Under the pieces are notes generated by a model. The model ran no database searches, had not been told where the DNA came from, and saw only the letters and a program-made list of their open reading frames with translations. Both the position numbers and the translations under genes were made by a program. Shown piece after piece: positions 46,001 to 56,722 of a stretch of 64,000 nt of DNA. The number at the start of each line of letters is the position of its first letter. Position 1 is the first letter of the stretch. Source of the stretch: Thiomonas arsenitoxydans (GTDB taxonomy: Bacteria > Pseudomonadota > Gammaproteobacteria > Burkholderiales > Burkholderiaceae_C); NCBI RefSeq assembly GCF_000253115.1, contig NC_014145.1, positions 744,001 through 808,000 on the forward strand. The letters run 5' to 3'.

Positions 46001-46320
46001 TGGATGGTGGGGTAATCGACTTCGGGCATCGCGGCTTGCGGCAGCAGCTTATAGCCCACGAACCCGGCCACCAGCACCGCAATCATCAGCAGCGTGGTGG
46101 CGATGGGGCGCAGGATGAACAGCCGTGAGGGGCTCGGCCGGTCTTCGAGCGGCTCCCCCTCCCAACCTCCCCCACGAGTGGGGGAGGAGAGGTCGGCGCT
46201 GCGCGTTTCCTTCGGATGCCCCTCCCAACCTCCCCCATCCGTAGGGGAGGGGTTTGCTCCCTCTCCGCTTTGCGGGGAGGGCTGGGGTGGGGAGGCTTTA
46301 TCGTCGTGTGGCGCACTCAT
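43009..46320 (-). CDS. mdtB: RND multidrug efflux permease (MdtB-like) with a repeat-derived N-terminal extension
   Basis: A 1103-residue inner-membrane pump subunit. The normal permease begins at about residue 63 ([17 protein letters not shown]). The first ~62 residues are Pro/Gly/Ser-rich and contain two near-copies of SPT(D/R)GGGWEG, the translation of the palindromic element at 46154-46295. Proton-relay aspartates lie in [19 protein letters not shown] kept the ATG at 46320, three bases from the upstream adaptor stop, because no other ATG lies before SRLFIL; a GTG or other downstream start cannot be excluded. The first helix is normally near the N terminus, so the extension would sit in the cytoplasm. 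Confidence 0.92.
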   Translation of the reverse strand: MSAPHDDKASPPQPSPQSGEGANPSPTDGGGWEGHPKETRSADLSSPTRGGGWEGEPLEDRPSPSRLFILRPIATTLLMIAVLVAGFVGYKLLPQAAMPEVDYPTIQVTTLYPGASPDVMASSVTGPLEQQFGQMPGLAQMWSVSSGGASVITLRFDLSLSLSVAEQEVQAAINGASNLLPSDLPQPPIYAKVNPADAPVITLGLTSATLPLTTLYDLADTRLSQKLSQVSGVGLVTLSGGHKPAIRVTVNGPALAALGLTLDSIRTAIAGANVNSPKGSISGSQQSFSIDANDQLQSPQQYRDMIIAYSGGAPVRLGDVATISTGAENAWQAALVNGKPGIVINVQRQPGANVIAVVDAIHKLLPSLQTQLPAAAQLSVLSDRTVTIRAAIADVQFELLLAVLLVVLVIFVFLRSVRATFIPATAVPLALVGTFGAMYLFGFSINTLTLMALTIATGFVVDDAIVMIENISRYIEAGERPLTAALKGAGQIGFTIITLTFSLIAVLIPLLFMGDVVGRLFREFAITLAVAIVISAIVSLTFTPMLSARLLRHTPEEKQSQLFRSTGAFFDRLSARYTRALRWVLRHQPLVLLFAAGTLVLTVVLYVLIPKGFFPVQDTGMIQATTVAPQDVSFQSMNARQQALVDALLKDPAVESVSSVVGIDGVNTTMNTGRLLIYLKPLEQRPRVQALINRLDARAAKVEGIATYLQPVQDLTINDIASRYPYQFSLSATSAAQLSSANTALMDRLKALPQLSGVTSDLQDQGLQAYVDVDRSAASRLGISMSAVDSALYNAFGQRLVSTIFTQSAQYRVVLGVEKQPDQGLGAFNSVYLTGSNGQAVPLSTIATIEPRATPLAIDHLGQFPAALISFQLASGVSLGEAVDAIKQAAKQAALPASVTIAFQGSASAFQSALSNQLWLLLAAVATMYIVLGVLYESYIHPITILSTLPSAGIGALLALMATGHDLTVIAIIGIILLIGIVQKNAILMVDFALDAQRNQGLPPDEAMLQAAHLRLRPILMTTFAALFGAVPLALGTGMGSELRQPLGIAIVGGLLVSQVLTLFTTPVIYLAFDRLATRTAAWRARTFGSAQPAAALSDEDAQ
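46154..46295. repeat. G/C-rich double-palindrome element, copy C (5' end of the mdtB-like gene)
   Basis: Holds the same units as copies A and B but in reverse orientation and with one extra right-hand hairpin. The unit CCCTCCCAACCTCCCCCA...GTGGGGGAGG occurs twice, separated by about 50 bases, and GTTTGCTCC plus GGGCTGGGGTGGGG follow. It is in frame and makes up most of the N-terminal extension of the pump subunit. Confidence 0.8.
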
Positions 46321-46322
46321 GC

Positions 46323-47627
46323 TCAGCGTGCTCCGCTGGCGGCGGGCTTGGCGTGGGCGTCAGGCCGGGCACGCTCCTTACCGGCGCCGCCTGCGGACTG
46401 CACCATTGCCTGCACCACTTTCACCTCGCGGCCGTCGCGCAGGCGGTCGAGGCCGTCGGTGACGACGCGCTCGCCCGGCTTCAGGCCGCTGACGATCTGC
46501 GTGAGGTTGTCAAACGCCACTCCGGTTTTCACCACCCGCATGTTCACTTTGTTGTCCGGCCCGATGACATACACATAAGTGCCGGGCGCGCCAACCGCCA
46601 CGGCGGTGGTGGGCACCACGATCGCGTCAGGGATGGTGCGCACCAGCAGCCGCACGTTGACGAACTGGTTGGGGAACAGGGTCAGCTTCGGGTTGGCGAA
46701 CTCGGCGCGCAGATTGAGGGTGCCCGTCGTGCTGTTGATCTGGTTGTCGGCCGCGACCAGCTTGCCGGTTTCGAGCAACTGGGTGTTGCGGGCATCCCAG
46801 GACTGCGTTTGCAACTGCTTGCCCGCCATGAGCTGGCTCACCACCTCGCCAATCTGCTGCTGCGGCAGAGCGAAGGTCACGTCCACCGGCTGCACCTGCG
46901 CGATGGTGGCAACCGGCGAGGCCGAATTGGTGCTGCTGCTGGTGTTGCTGCCCACGGCGCCCGAAGTCGTCACCATATTGCCGGCGTCCACCGGGCGCAG
47001 GCCGGTGAGGCCGCTGACCGGGGCGGTGATGCGCGTCCAGCTCAGTTGCAGTTTGGCGTTGTCGAGCGCGGCCTTGTTGGCGTCGAGCGTGGCTTTGATC
47101 TGGGCCACGGTGGCGCGCTGGTCGCTGACCTGTTGCGCCGAAATCGAATCTTGCTTGAGCAGGGTTTCATAGCGCAGTAAATCGCTTTGCGCACCGGCGA
47201 GCTGCGCCTGCGTCTGCTCCAGTTGCGCCTGCGCCTGCTCCACCGCGATGCGGAAAGGCCGCGGGTCGATCTGCGCGAGCAACTGCCCGGCCTTGACCGT
47301 CTGCCCCTGCTTGTAGTCCACGCTCTGCAGCAGTCCGGCCACCCGCGGCATCACGTTCACATAGCTGCGCGGCGTAACCGTGCCCAGCGCGGTCAGCCAG
47401 ACCGGCACGTCCTGCGTTTTGGCGACGGATGCCGTGACCGGCTGCGGCGGCATTTGCCCTTTTTCCATTCCGCCCGGGCCGCGCATCTGCGCCTGCGCCG
47501 GGTGCTCGCTGCCCAGCAGGGCCAGACCGCCCGCGGCGAGCAGGGCCACGCCCAGCCCGCCCCAAAGCCAGCGGCGGGCGGTCAAGGGACGGCGATGTTG
47601 GTCAGGGGAGGGGGAATTCGCAGTCAT
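46323..47627 (-). CDS. mdtA: RND efflux periplasmic adaptor (MdtA-like)
   Basis: A 434-residue membrane-fusion protein that links the inner-membrane pump to the outer-membrane channel. An N-terminal anchor helix ([18 protein letters not shown], about residues 20-37) is followed by the lipoyl half-motif [17 protein letters not shown] near 85 and an alpha-hairpin rich in Gln. The second lipoyl half and beta-barrel ([21 protein letters not shown]) follow. The C-terminal tail is basic and Ala/Gly-rich. It is the first gene of mdtA-mdtB-mdtC-channel. No two-component regulator is adjacent. Confidence 0.94.
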   Translation of the reverse strand: MTANSPSPDQHRRPLTARRWLWGGLGVALLAAGGLALLGSEHPAQAQMRGPGGMEKGQMPPQPVTASVAKTQDVPVWLTALGTVTPRSYVNVMPRVAGLLQSVDYKQGQTVKAGQLLAQIDPRPFRIAVEQAQAQLEQTQAQLAGAQSDLLRYETLLKQDSISAQQVSDQRATVAQIKATLDANKAALDNAKLQLSWTRITAPVSGLTGLRPVDAGNMVTTSGAVGSNTSSSTNSASPVATIAQVQPVDVTFALPQQQIGEVVSQLMAGKQLQTQSWDARNTQLLETGKLVAADNQINSTTGTLNLRAEFANPKLTLFPNQFVNVRLLVRTIPDAIVVPTTAVAVGAPGTYVYVIGPDNKVNMRVVKTGVAFDNLTQIVSGLKPGERVVTDGLDRLRDGREVKVVQAMVQSAGGAGKERARPDAHAKPAASGAR

Positions 47628-47749
47628 GGGCGGGGTGTCACGGTGGAAAAACAGATCGGTTGGCAGTCTTCACATCCTGCCAGCGCGAGGTGAAAGTCGT
47701 GTGCAGGCAGTGTGAAGAAGTATGTCGCTTTGAGTCTGCCGCTGGGGCG

Positions 47750-48343
47750 TCAAGCCTTGGGCTGACGCTGATGATTCCAATACACCTCGGTGCTGGCGGC
47801 GTCGCCCGCGCGGTTGAGCGTGCGCGCCAACACGAACAGCAGATCGGACAGGCGGTTGAGGTACTGCAGCAGCTCGGCGCGCAGCAGCGTGGGCGCCTGC
47901 TCCCCGCCGGCCTGCGCCACTTCGCAGGACACCGCCACCACCGCCCGCTCGGCGCGGCGGGCCACGGTGCGGCACACATGCGCCTGCGAGGCCGTTTGCG
48001 TGCCTCCGGGCAAAATGAACTCGGCCAGCGGCGGCAGTTTGGCGTTGTAGTCTTTCAGCGCGTCATCGAGCGCGGCCACCTGCTCGGGTTTGAGTAGGGT
48101 CATCCCCGGCACCGAAAGCTCGCCGCCGAGATCGAACAGATCGTGCTGCACCTGCGAGAGCAAGGCGTCGATGGCCGGCGGCAGCCCCATGCTGCGCAAC
48201 AGCCCGAGATGCGAGTTCAGCTCATCGACCTCGCCCAGCGCCTGAATGCGCGCGGCCGATTTCAGACAGCGCGAGCCGTCCCCCAGCCCGGTGGTGCCCG
48301 CGTCGCCAGTGCGGGTGGATATGGCGGTGAGGCGGTGGCCCAT
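47750..48343 (-). CDS. pduO: Cob(I)alamin adenosyltransferase, PduO type
   Basis: A 197-residue enzyme that transfers the adenosyl group from ATP to cob(I)alamin to make adenosylcobalamin. The ATP site is near the N terminus, TRTGDAGTTGLGDGSR, and the second family block reads VCRTVARRAERAVVAV with LQYLNRLSDLLFVLAR after it. I chose the ATG at 48343 (MGHRLTAIST); the longer reading to 48430 adds residues unlike the family. It is on the same strand as hutU-hutH-permease, 133 bases after the permease stop, with a hairpin between, so it is probably separately expressed. Confidence 0.94.
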   Translation of the reverse strand: MGHRLTAISTRTGDAGTTGLGDGSRCLKSAARIQALGEVDELNSHLGLLRSMGLPPAIDALLSQVQHDLFDLGGELSVPGMTLLKPEQVAALDDALKDYNAKLPPLAEFILPGGTQTASQAHVCRTVARRAERAVVAVSCEVAQAGGEQAPTLLRAELLQYLNRLSDLLFVLARTLNRAGDAASTEVYWNHQRQPKA

Positions 48344-48396
48344 GGAGACTTGCCCTTTTCGGATGGATAGACGAAATCCGAAAGAGCATAGTGAAG

Positions 48397-48423
48397 TTCC
48401 CGGCGATTTTCTGGCGCCGGGAA
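48397..48423 (-). terminator. Hairpin between the hut permease and pduO genes
   Basis: A perfect 9-bp stem TTCCCGGCG/CGCCGGGAA with a 9-base loop lies in the gap after the permease stop. There is no T-run, so it may terminate only weakly or stabilise the permease message. Confidence 0.45.
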
Positions 48424-48476
48424 ATCGCACAAACTCGCACAGGCCGCGGGCCGTCGTGCGGCGCCCGCCTCGGCCT

Positions 48477-49874
48477 TCAGGCCGTCTTGGGCACTGATTT
48501 TTTCATCAGTACGGCGTAGAGCACGCTGGCGACAATCAGCCCGACCACCCAGGTCACGTCGGCCCCACCGATCATGCTGGCAACCGGGCCGGTGAAAAAC
48601 GGCATGCTCATGAACGGCACCTCGACCAGAATGGCCACGGCGAAGGCGATCAGGGCGGGCCAGCCCCAGGCGCCGTAGCGGCCGTGACGGTCGTAGATGT
48701 CCGGGATCGAATACTCACCGTGACGCAGCAGGAAGAAGTCGGTCAGGTTAATGGCTGACCAAGGGACGAACACATACATGAGGATCAGCAGCAGGTTGTT
48801 CAGATAGGCCATCACGCTGTTCGCCCCGAGGATGGCGATCAGGCTGCCAATCACCGCGCCGGTCGCCCCAAGGCCAATCCGCCACCACTTGCCATGCTGC
48901 AGTGTGGATTGCCGCAGCCCCGCACTTGAGCTGAGGATGGTGAGGGTGGACAGGCTGCCGCCGTAAAGGTTCAGCGCATTGACCACCACCACACCTGCCA
49001 GAACGATGAACAGCACAGCGCCGTACAGCCACGCCGTCGGCCCACTGAACAGACCCGAGAACGCCGCGGTTGGGTCGGCCGACGCCACCTTCTGGTTCAA
49101 CAGCCCGAGCACCACGCCGACGAGCATCGCCCAGCCGGAGCCGATCATCGAGCCGAAATAGGTATTCCAGAAAATGGCGCGCGCCGAAGTGGTTTTGGGC
49201 ATGTAGCGCGAATAGTCGGCGACGTAAGGCCCGTAGGTGATTTGCCACGTGGCGAAAATGGAAATGGCCACCAGCAGCATGGGCAAAGACACGGCTGCCG
49301 CAGCTGCTGGCGAGGCGGGCATGGCCGTCAACTTGCTGATGGCCAGCACGGTCGCCACGATGAAAATGGCCGCAAACACCCACGCGGCCCATTTGGCGTA
49401 GCGGTGAATGGTGTCGTAGCCCAGCGCCAACAGCAGGAAAGTCAGCAGATTGGTGATGAGGATGCCGATGGGCTTGGACACACCCAGCAGCAGCGCCACG
49501 GCCGAGCCGCCCAGAATAGCGCTGCCCGAGAAAAATCCCAGATACATCAGCACGACAAAGGCGAGCGGAATATTGGCGCCCAGCACACCAAACTGCGCCC
49601 GGCTCTGAATCATCTGCGGAATGCCGATGCGCGGCCCCTGCACCGCATGGGCCGCCATGACGAAGCCGCCCAGAATGTTTCCCAGCACCACGGCGAACAC
49701 ACTCCACCACAGACTCAGGCCGAGTTCGATGGGAATCACCCCCACGGCCACCGCGGTGATCTGCATATTGCCGGAAAAGAACAGCGTGAACATGGAAAAC
49801 ACCTTGCCATGCCGTTCGCTTTCCGGAACGAAATCAATGGTTCTATGCTCAATCACCGCCGTTTCTTGTGCCAT
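48477..49874 (-). CDS. NCS1-family permease in the hut operon (putative urocanate or histidine importer)
   Basis: A 465-residue inner-membrane permease of the nucleobase:cation symporter-1 family with 12 helices. Marks include SMFTLFFSGNMQITAVAVGV near residue 30, the IGIPQMIQSRAQFGVLGANI block near 85 and SDFFLL-like LTDFFLLRHGEYSI near 400. Classical substrates are cytosine, purines, allantoin or hydantoins. Its position directly after hutH suggests histidine or urocanate uptake; a CodB-like gene is also found in pseudomonad hut loci. The ATG at 49874 was chosen, matching family length. Confidence 0.85.
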   Translation of the reverse strand: MAQETAVIEHRTIDFVPESERHGKVFSMFTLFFSGNMQITAVAVGVIPIELGLSLWWSVFAVVLGNILGGFVMAAHAVQGPRIGIPQMIQSRAQFGVLGANIPLAFVVLMYLGFFSGSAILGGSAVALLLGVSKPIGILITNLLTFLLLALGYDTIHRYAKWAAWVFAAIFIVATVLAISKLTAMPASPAAAAAVSLPMLLVAISIFATWQITYGPYVADYSRYMPKTTSARAIFWNTYFGSMIGSGWAMLVGVVLGLLNQKVASADPTAAFSGLFSGPTAWLYGAVLFIVLAGVVVVNALNLYGGSLSTLTILSSSAGLRQSTLQHGKWWRIGLGATGAVIGSLIAILGANSVMAYLNNLLLILMYVFVPWSAINLTDFFLLRHGEYSIPDIYDRHGRYGAWGWPALIAFAVAILVEVPFMSMPFFTGPVASMIGGADVTWVVGLIVASVLYAVLMKKSVPKTA

Positions 49875-49963
49875 GGAACACCTGCCCTTCGTGGAGTTGT
49901 GCCGTGCCGGTTGTTGGGTGAGATGCGCCGAATCCGGCAATCAGCGCATCGGCTTGCGCTGCA

Positions 49964-51516
49964 TCAGGAATCTGCAGACTCAGCGGGCCAGAAGGCATCG
50001 CATTCGGTTTTGTCACGCAAAATCTGCGCCAATCGCCCTTCGCGGATCAATGCGAACGCGGCCTGAATATCGCGGGCGATGACGCGGTCTTCGGTCATGC
50101 GCGATACCTTGGCACGCAGCAGGGCGATGGCGCTCTCCAGCGCGTCTGAGCTTTTCAGCGGGCGCAGGAAATCAATGCCCTGTGCGGCAGCCAGCCATTC
50201 AATGGCGATGATGTGGGCGACGTTGTCGATCATGGCCTGCAGCCGACGCGCGGCGAAGGTGGCCATGGACACATGGTCTTCCTGATTGGCCGAGGTGGGC
50301 AGGGAGTCGACGCTGGCCGGGTGCGCCAGAGACTTGTTCTCGCTGGCCAGGGCGGCGGCGGTGACATGGGCGATCATGAAGCCCGAGTGCAGCCCCGGCT
50401 CCACGCAGAGGAAGGCGGGCAGCCGCGACACGCTGGTGTCGATGAGCATGGCGATGCGGCGTTCGGCAATGGCCCCAACCTCGGCGATGGCCACGGCCAT
50501 GGCGTCTGCCGCCAGCGCCACGGGCTCGGCGTGAAAGTTGCCGCCCGAGATGAGCGCGCCGTCGTCCGGAAAGACCAGTGGGTTGTCGGTCACGGCATTG
50601 GCCTCGCGCAGCAGGACTTCGGTGCAGTAGCGCAGTTGGTCCAGACAGGCGCCCAGGACCTGCGGTTGGCAGCGCAGGCAGTAGGGGTCTTGCACGCGGT
50701 CGTCGCCCTTGAGGTGTGACGCGCGAATGGCGCTGTCGTGCAGCAGGGTGCGATAGCAGGCGGCCGTGGCGATTTGTCCTGGGTGCCCGCGCACGGCGTG
50801 AATGCGCGGGTCGAACGGCGCGTCGCTGCCTTTGGCCGCCTCCAGACTGAGCGCGCCTGAGACGACCGCCGCCTCGTAAACCGGCTGGAAATCGATCAAG
50901 GCATGCAAGGCCAGCGATGTGGATGCCTGCGTGCCGTTGATCAAGGCCAGCCCCTCTTTCGCTGCGAGTGCGAGAGGTTTGATGCCCGCCGCACTCAGCG
51001 CTTCGCTCGCGGGAACGGATTGCCCATCGACGACGAAACTGCCCTCACCGATCAAGGCCAGAGTCATATGCGCGAGCGGGGCCAGATCGCCCGATGCGCC
51101 CACCGAGCCCTGGCTGGGTACTTCGGGAATCAGCCCGGCATTGAGCACGGCAATCAAGGTTTCAATCACTACCGGCCGCACGCCCGAGTAGCCCCGGGCG
51201 AGCGAGGACACCTTGAGCGCCAGCATCAGCCTGACGACCGAGGCGCGCATGGGTTCGCCAACGCCCACGCAGTGCGAGCGGATGAGATTGACCTGCAACT
51301 GTGCGAGGTCGTGCGTATCGATGCGCGTGCTGGCCAGTTTGCCAAAGCCGGTGTTGATGCCGTAAACCGGCGCATCCCCACGGGCGGCTTTCTCAACAAT
51401 GGCGGCGCTTGCCTTCACGGCTTCCCAGGCGGACGGCGCAAGTTCCACTTGCACTCCACCCGCGTGAAGCCTTTTGAGTTGGGCCAAGTCGAGCTGGCCC
51501 GGTGTGATGCTGATCT

Positions 51517-51520
<4 letters not shown>
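49964..51520 (-). CDS. hutH: Histidine ammonia-lyase
   Basis: First enzyme of histidine breakdown: L-histidine to urocanate and ammonia. It has 518 residues, normal. The Ala142-Ser143-Gly144 triad in [14 protein letters not shown] forms the MIO cofactor by self-cyclisation. The catalytic tyrosine lies in the [14 protein letters not shown] stretch near residue 53. The start overlaps the hutU stop by four bases. It is followed by the permease gene. Confidence 0.97.
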
Positions 51521-53223
<1,703 letters not shown>

Positions 53224-53265
53224 GGTCTAGCTCACTTCTGGGTCGTTGCGTGGTGACCACTCTAG

Positions 53266-53277
53266 TTGTCTAGACAA
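53266..53277. promoter_or_regulatory. HutC operator near hutU
   Basis: TTGTCTAGACAA is a perfect 12-bp palindrome matching the HutC consensus TTGTATAGACAA at all but one position. It lies 43-54 bases before the hutU start. Confidence 0.75.
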
Positions 53278-53315
53278 GCGTGTACAAGATATTTTGATCC
53301 GTATTTACCCTAGTT

Positions 53316-53331
53316 ATTTCCGCACGGAAAT
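53316..53331. other. 16-bp palindrome between the two HutC operators
   Basis: ATTTCCG-CA-CGGAAAT is a perfect dyad (7-2-7) in the middle of the divergent hutU/hutC region, distinct from the HutC consensus. It could be a site for a second regulator or a DNA structure. Confidence 0.5.
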
Positions 53332-53335
53332 CATC

Positions 53336-53347
53336 TTGTATAGACAG
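53336..53347. promoter_or_regulatory. HutC operator near hutC
   Basis: TTGTATAGACAG fits the published HutC-type operator core TTGTATAGACA exactly. It is 24-35 bases before the hutC start, in place to block both transcription directions. Confidence 0.8.
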
Positions 53348-53370
53348 GAGCGTGCAACTAAGATGAATCC

Positions 53371-54105
53371 ATGAATTCCCTTGCAAAAATCGATCTCGGC
53401 GCAGTAGCCACGGCGCCCTACAACCGTGTCAAGCAACATCTCAAGCAGGGGCTGGAGCAGGGGCATTGGAAGCCTGGCGAGTTGATGCCTTCGGAGGCAG
53501 AGCTTGTGGCCCTGTTCGGCGTCAGCCGCATGACGGTGAACCGCGCGCTGCGAGAGCTTCAGGCCGAGGGCTTGGTTGACCGGGTGCAGGGCGTGGGCAC
53601 CTTCGCGGCGCAACTGCACCGCTTGTCGTCAACGCTTTCCATCCGCGACATGCACGAGCATGTCGAGTCGCGCGGTCATCACCACCGGCTGGATCTCAAA
53701 CTGCGCCGCGAGGAGGCTGCCTCAGCCACGGTGGCGCATCGGCTGGGGCTCAAGGTCGGCGCCAAGGTGTTCCATTCCCTGGCGATTCATTTCGAGGACG
53801 ACGTGCCCCTGCAACTGGAAGACCGCTGGGTGAATCCCGCTGCCGCGCCGCGCTACCTGAACGCCGATTTTTCCAGCACCACGCCGACGCAATATCTGCT
53901 TGAAGTCGCGCCGATGTGGGAGGCCTCTTACACCATCGAGGCCTTGAGCCCGACGCGGCAAGAGGCCCGGTATCTGAAGATCGAGCCGACTGAGCCCTGT
54001 CTGGTCATCACCCGCTGGACGGTCAGCCGGGGCGCTCCCGTGACCCTGGTAAGGCTGGTGCATCCGGGCAGTCGCTACCTGCTGGAAGGGCGTTTTCAGC
54101 CATGA
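53371..54105 (+). CDS. hutC: HutC, GntR-family repressor of histidine utilisation
   Basis: A 244-residue repressor. The winged HTH is at the N terminus (MPSEAELVALFGVSRMTVNRALRELQ), followed by the UTRA ligand domain with the HRLGLKVGAKVF and PTQYLLEVAPMWEASYTIEALSP blocks. In relatives urocanate releases HutC from DNA, which induces the pathway. The adjacent operators fit self-regulation. The stop overlaps the hutD start by four bases (ATGA). Confidence 0.96.
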   Translation: MNSLAKIDLGAVATAPYNRVKQHLKQGLEQGHWKPGELMPSEAELVALFGVSRMTVNRALRELQAEGLVDRVQGVGTFAAQLHRLSSTLSIRDMHEHVESRGHHHRLDLKLRREEAASATVAHRLGLKVGAKVFHSLAIHFEDDVPLQLEDRWVNPAAAPRYLNADFSSTTPTQYLLEVAPMWEASYTIEALSPTRQEARYLKIEPTEPCLVITRWTVSRGAPVTLVRLVHPGSRYLLEGRFQP

Positions 54106-54704
54106 ATCCCCGGCTGATCGACTGCGCGTCCATCGTCGCCCAGCCCTGGCGCAACGGTGGCGGCATGACGCGGGAACTGCTGGCTGCGCCCGACTCGCAA
54201 AACTGGCAATACCGCATCAGCGTGGCTGATATCAACGGCGACGGCGCCTTCTCGTCTTATCCGGGCGTGGACCGTTGGTTTGCCGTGCTGGAGGGCGAGG
54301 GCGTGTATCTGCAGATCGACGGCAACGGCCATCGTCAACTTCCGCATGAAGAACCGCTGCGCTTCGATGGCGCGGCGCAGATCCATTGCCGACTGCTGGG
54401 CGGCGCCACGCGCGATCTCAACCTCATGCTACGCAATGTCAGCGGACGGATGCAGCGCGCAGATGCGGGGATAGCATGGAGCGCAACAGACGGCGCTTGC
54501 GGCTTGTTCGCTAGGCAGTCGGGGCTTTGCCACATTGCCGATCAGGGCGATGCGCGCAAGGCTGTTGTCGTTCCGATGCCCGCATTCAGTCTCCTGTGGT
54601 TTGAACGCTCGCCCGGCAGACTGATCTTTGAGGCTGATCGCACCGACGAAACCCGCATCGGCTATTGGCTGGCCGTTCAAACGGAGCCCACTGCATCATG
54701 CTGA
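54102..54704 (+). CDS. hutD: HutD family protein
   Basis: A 200-residue cupin-like protein of the HutD family. The family stretch [21 protein letters not shown] is near residue 11, with [27 protein letters not shown] after it. In Pseudomonas HutD is needed for fitness on histidine, apparently limiting hut expression, and it binds urocanate or formimidoyl compounds. It sits between hutC and hutI with overlaps at both ends (4 and 7 bases). Confidence 0.93.
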   Translation: MNPRLIDCASIVAQPWRNGGGMTRELLAAPDSQNWQYRISVADINGDGAFSSYPGVDRWFAVLEGEGVYLQIDGNGHRQLPHEEPLRFDGAAQIHCRLLGGATRDLNLMLRNVSGRMQRADAGIAWSATDGACGLFARQSGLCHIADQGDARKAVVVPMPAFSLLWFERSPGRLIFEADRTDETRIGYWLAVQTEPTASC

Positions 54705-55897
54705 CCCTCTATCGCAATGCCCGGCTTTGCACCCTCGATGGCGCATACGGATGGGGTTTGATCGACGAGGGAGCGCTGCTCGCCGAGGGCGACATGCTTC
54801 GCTGGGTGGGACCCGAGTCGGAACTGCCAAGCGATGTGGTTGCAGCGCGCACGCACGATCTGGGCGGCGACCTGGTCACGCCGGGCTTGGTCGATTGTCA
54901 TACCCATCTGGTTTACGGCGGCCAGCGCGCTGACGAGTTCGAGCAGAGGCTTAACGGGGCGAGCTACGAAGACATCGCCCGCACCGGTGGTGGCATTCGG
55001 GCGACGGTGCGGGCGACCCGCGCCGCCAGTGATGCAGAGCTTCTGGCCGCCACGCGCGAGCGGACTCGCACCCTCATGCACGCTGGGGTGACCACGGTGG
55101 AAATCAAGTCCGGCTACGGCTTGAGCCTGGAGCACGAAGCCCGCTGTCTTCGAGCCGCGCGCAAGGTCGGTCAGGAACTGCCACTGACTGTGCGCACCAC
55201 CTGCCTTTCCGCGCACACCCTGCCGCCCGAGTTCGAGGGCCGCGCGGACGACTACATCGATGCCGTCTGCACTTGGCTGCCCCAACTCAAGGCTGAAGGA
55301 TTGGTGGACGCGGTGGATGCGTTCTGCGAGCGCATCGCCTTCACCCCGGCGCAAACCGGGCGGGTGTTCGACGCCGCCCGCGCCCTCGGCCTGCCGGTCA
55401 AGCTGCATGCGGAACAACTCAGCGACCAGGGCGGGGCGGCGCTGGCAGCCCGTTACGGCGCGCTGTCCTGCGACCATCTGGAGTACCTCGACCCGCAAGG
55501 CATCGCCGCGATGGCGCGCGCGGGCAGCGTGGCGGTGCTGCTGCCCGGCGCGTTTTACTTTCTGCGCGAAACCCGCTTGCCGCCCGTCGCCGCGCTGCGC
55601 GAGGCCGGCGTGCCCATCGCGCTGGCCACCGACCACAACCCCGGCTCGTCCCCCACCCTGAACCCGCTGCTCATGCTCAATATGGCCTGCACCCTGTTTC
55701 GCCTCACGCCCGAAGAAGCCCTGCGTGGCTTTACCGTGAACGGCGCGCGGGCGCTCGGCCTGCACGACCGCGGCCAACTTGCCGCACAGCAGCGCGCCGA
55801 CTTTGTGGCCTGGCCCCTGCATCATCCCAACGAACTCAGTTACTGGCTGGGTTCGAATCCGGCCTGTCGGGTGTTCATCGGCGGCCAGGAGGTCTGA
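54698..55897 (+). CDS. hutI: Imidazolonepropionase
   Basis: Third enzyme: imidazolone-5-propionate to N-formimidoyl-L-glutamate. A 399-residue metal-dependent amidohydrolase. Metal ligands lie in [19 protein letters not shown] near residue 66, [10 protein letters not shown] near 245 and [12 protein letters not shown] near 320. I chose the ATG at 54698, which overlaps the hutD stop by seven bases, because it starts the conserved [15 protein letters not shown]. Confidence 0.97.
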   Translation: MLTLYRNARLCTLDGAYGWGLIDEGALLAEGDMLRWVGPESELPSDVVAARTHDLGGDLVTPGLVDCHTHLVYGGQRADEFEQRLNGASYEDIARTGGGIRATVRATRAASDAELLAATRERTRTLMHAGVTTVEIKSGYGLSLEHEARCLRAARKVGQELPLTVRTTCLSAHTLPPEFEGRADDYIDAVCTWLPQLKAEGLVDAVDAFCERIAFTPAQTGRVFDAARALGLPVKLHAEQLSDQGGAALAARYGALSCDHLEYLDPQGIAAMARAGSVAVLLPGAFYFLRETRLPPVAALREAGVPIALATDHNPGSSPTLNPLLMLNMACTLFRLTPEEALRGFTVNGARALGLHDRGQLAAQQRADFVAWPLHHPNELSYWLGSNPACRVFIGGQEV

Positions 55898-55900
55898 ACC

Positions 55901-56722
55901 ATGCAAGACACATCCACCCCATCCACCTATACCCTCCACAGCGGTGACAGCCCCTTGCTGGTGAGCTTGCCGCATGTGGGCACCGAAATTCCCGCAGCCC
56001 TCAAGCCGCGCTACACCGCGCAGGCCTTGAATGTGGACGATACCGACTGGCATCTCGAGCCGATCTACGCCTTTGCCGTGCAACGCGGCGCCAGCCTGCT
56101 CGTGCCACGGTTTTCGCGCTATGTCATCGACCTCAACCGTCCACCGAAAAACGCGCCCATGTATCCCGGCGTGAACAACACCGAGCTTTGCCCGACCCAC
56201 GCCTTCACCGGCCAGCCGATCTACCAGCCGGGGCAGGAGCCAGACGCAGCCGAGATTGCGCAGCGGCTGACGGACTACTGGCGCCCCTACCACGCCGCGC
56301 TCAACGCCGAGTTGCAACGCCTGCATGCGCTGCACGGCTATGCCCTGCTGTGGGACGGTCACAGCATCCAGTCCACGCTGCCGTGGTTGTTTGAAGGCAC
56401 TTTGCCCGACCTCAATCTGGGCACCGCCAACGGGGCCAGTTGCGCGCCGCAGTTGCGTGCGGTGTTGGCCGAGGTGCTTGCGCGGCAGACCACTTTTACT
56501 CAGGTGGTCGACGGCCGTTTCAAGGGCGGCTACATCACCCGCCACTACGGTCAACCCGCGCAGGGCATTCATGCGGTGCAGATGGAAATGTGTTTCTCCA
56601 CTTATATGCAGGAAGCCCCACCGTTTCGCCTCGACCCCGCACTCACCGCAAGGCTGCGCCCCGTGCTGGAGCAACTGATCGATGTCATGCTGGCATGGAG
56701 ACCGCATGAACAAGCCCGCTGA
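55901..56722 (+). CDS. hutG: N-formylglutamate deformylase
   Basis: Last enzyme of the five-step route: N-formyl-L-glutamate to glutamate and formate. It has 273 residues. Typical blocks are LVSLPHVGTEIP near residue 21 with the ligand histidine, then VIDLNRPPKNAPMYPG and LLWDGHSIQSTLP with DGHS conserved. AGGAGG lies nine bases before the ATG, inside the hutI end. Its stop lies within hutF (17-base overlap). Confidence 0.95.
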   Translation: MQDTSTPSTYTLHSGDSPLLVSLPHVGTEIPAALKPRYTAQALNVDDTDWHLEPIYAFAVQRGASLLVPRFSRYVIDLNRPPKNAPMYPGVNNTELCPTHAFTGQPIYQPGQEPDAAEIAQRLTDYWRPYHAALNAELQRLHALHGYALLWDGHSIQSTLPWLFEGTLPDLNLGTANGASCAPQLRAVLAEVLARQTTFTQVVDGRFKGGYITRHYGQPAQGIHAVQMEMCFSTYMQEAPPFRLDPALTARLRPVLEQLIDVMLAWRPHEQAR

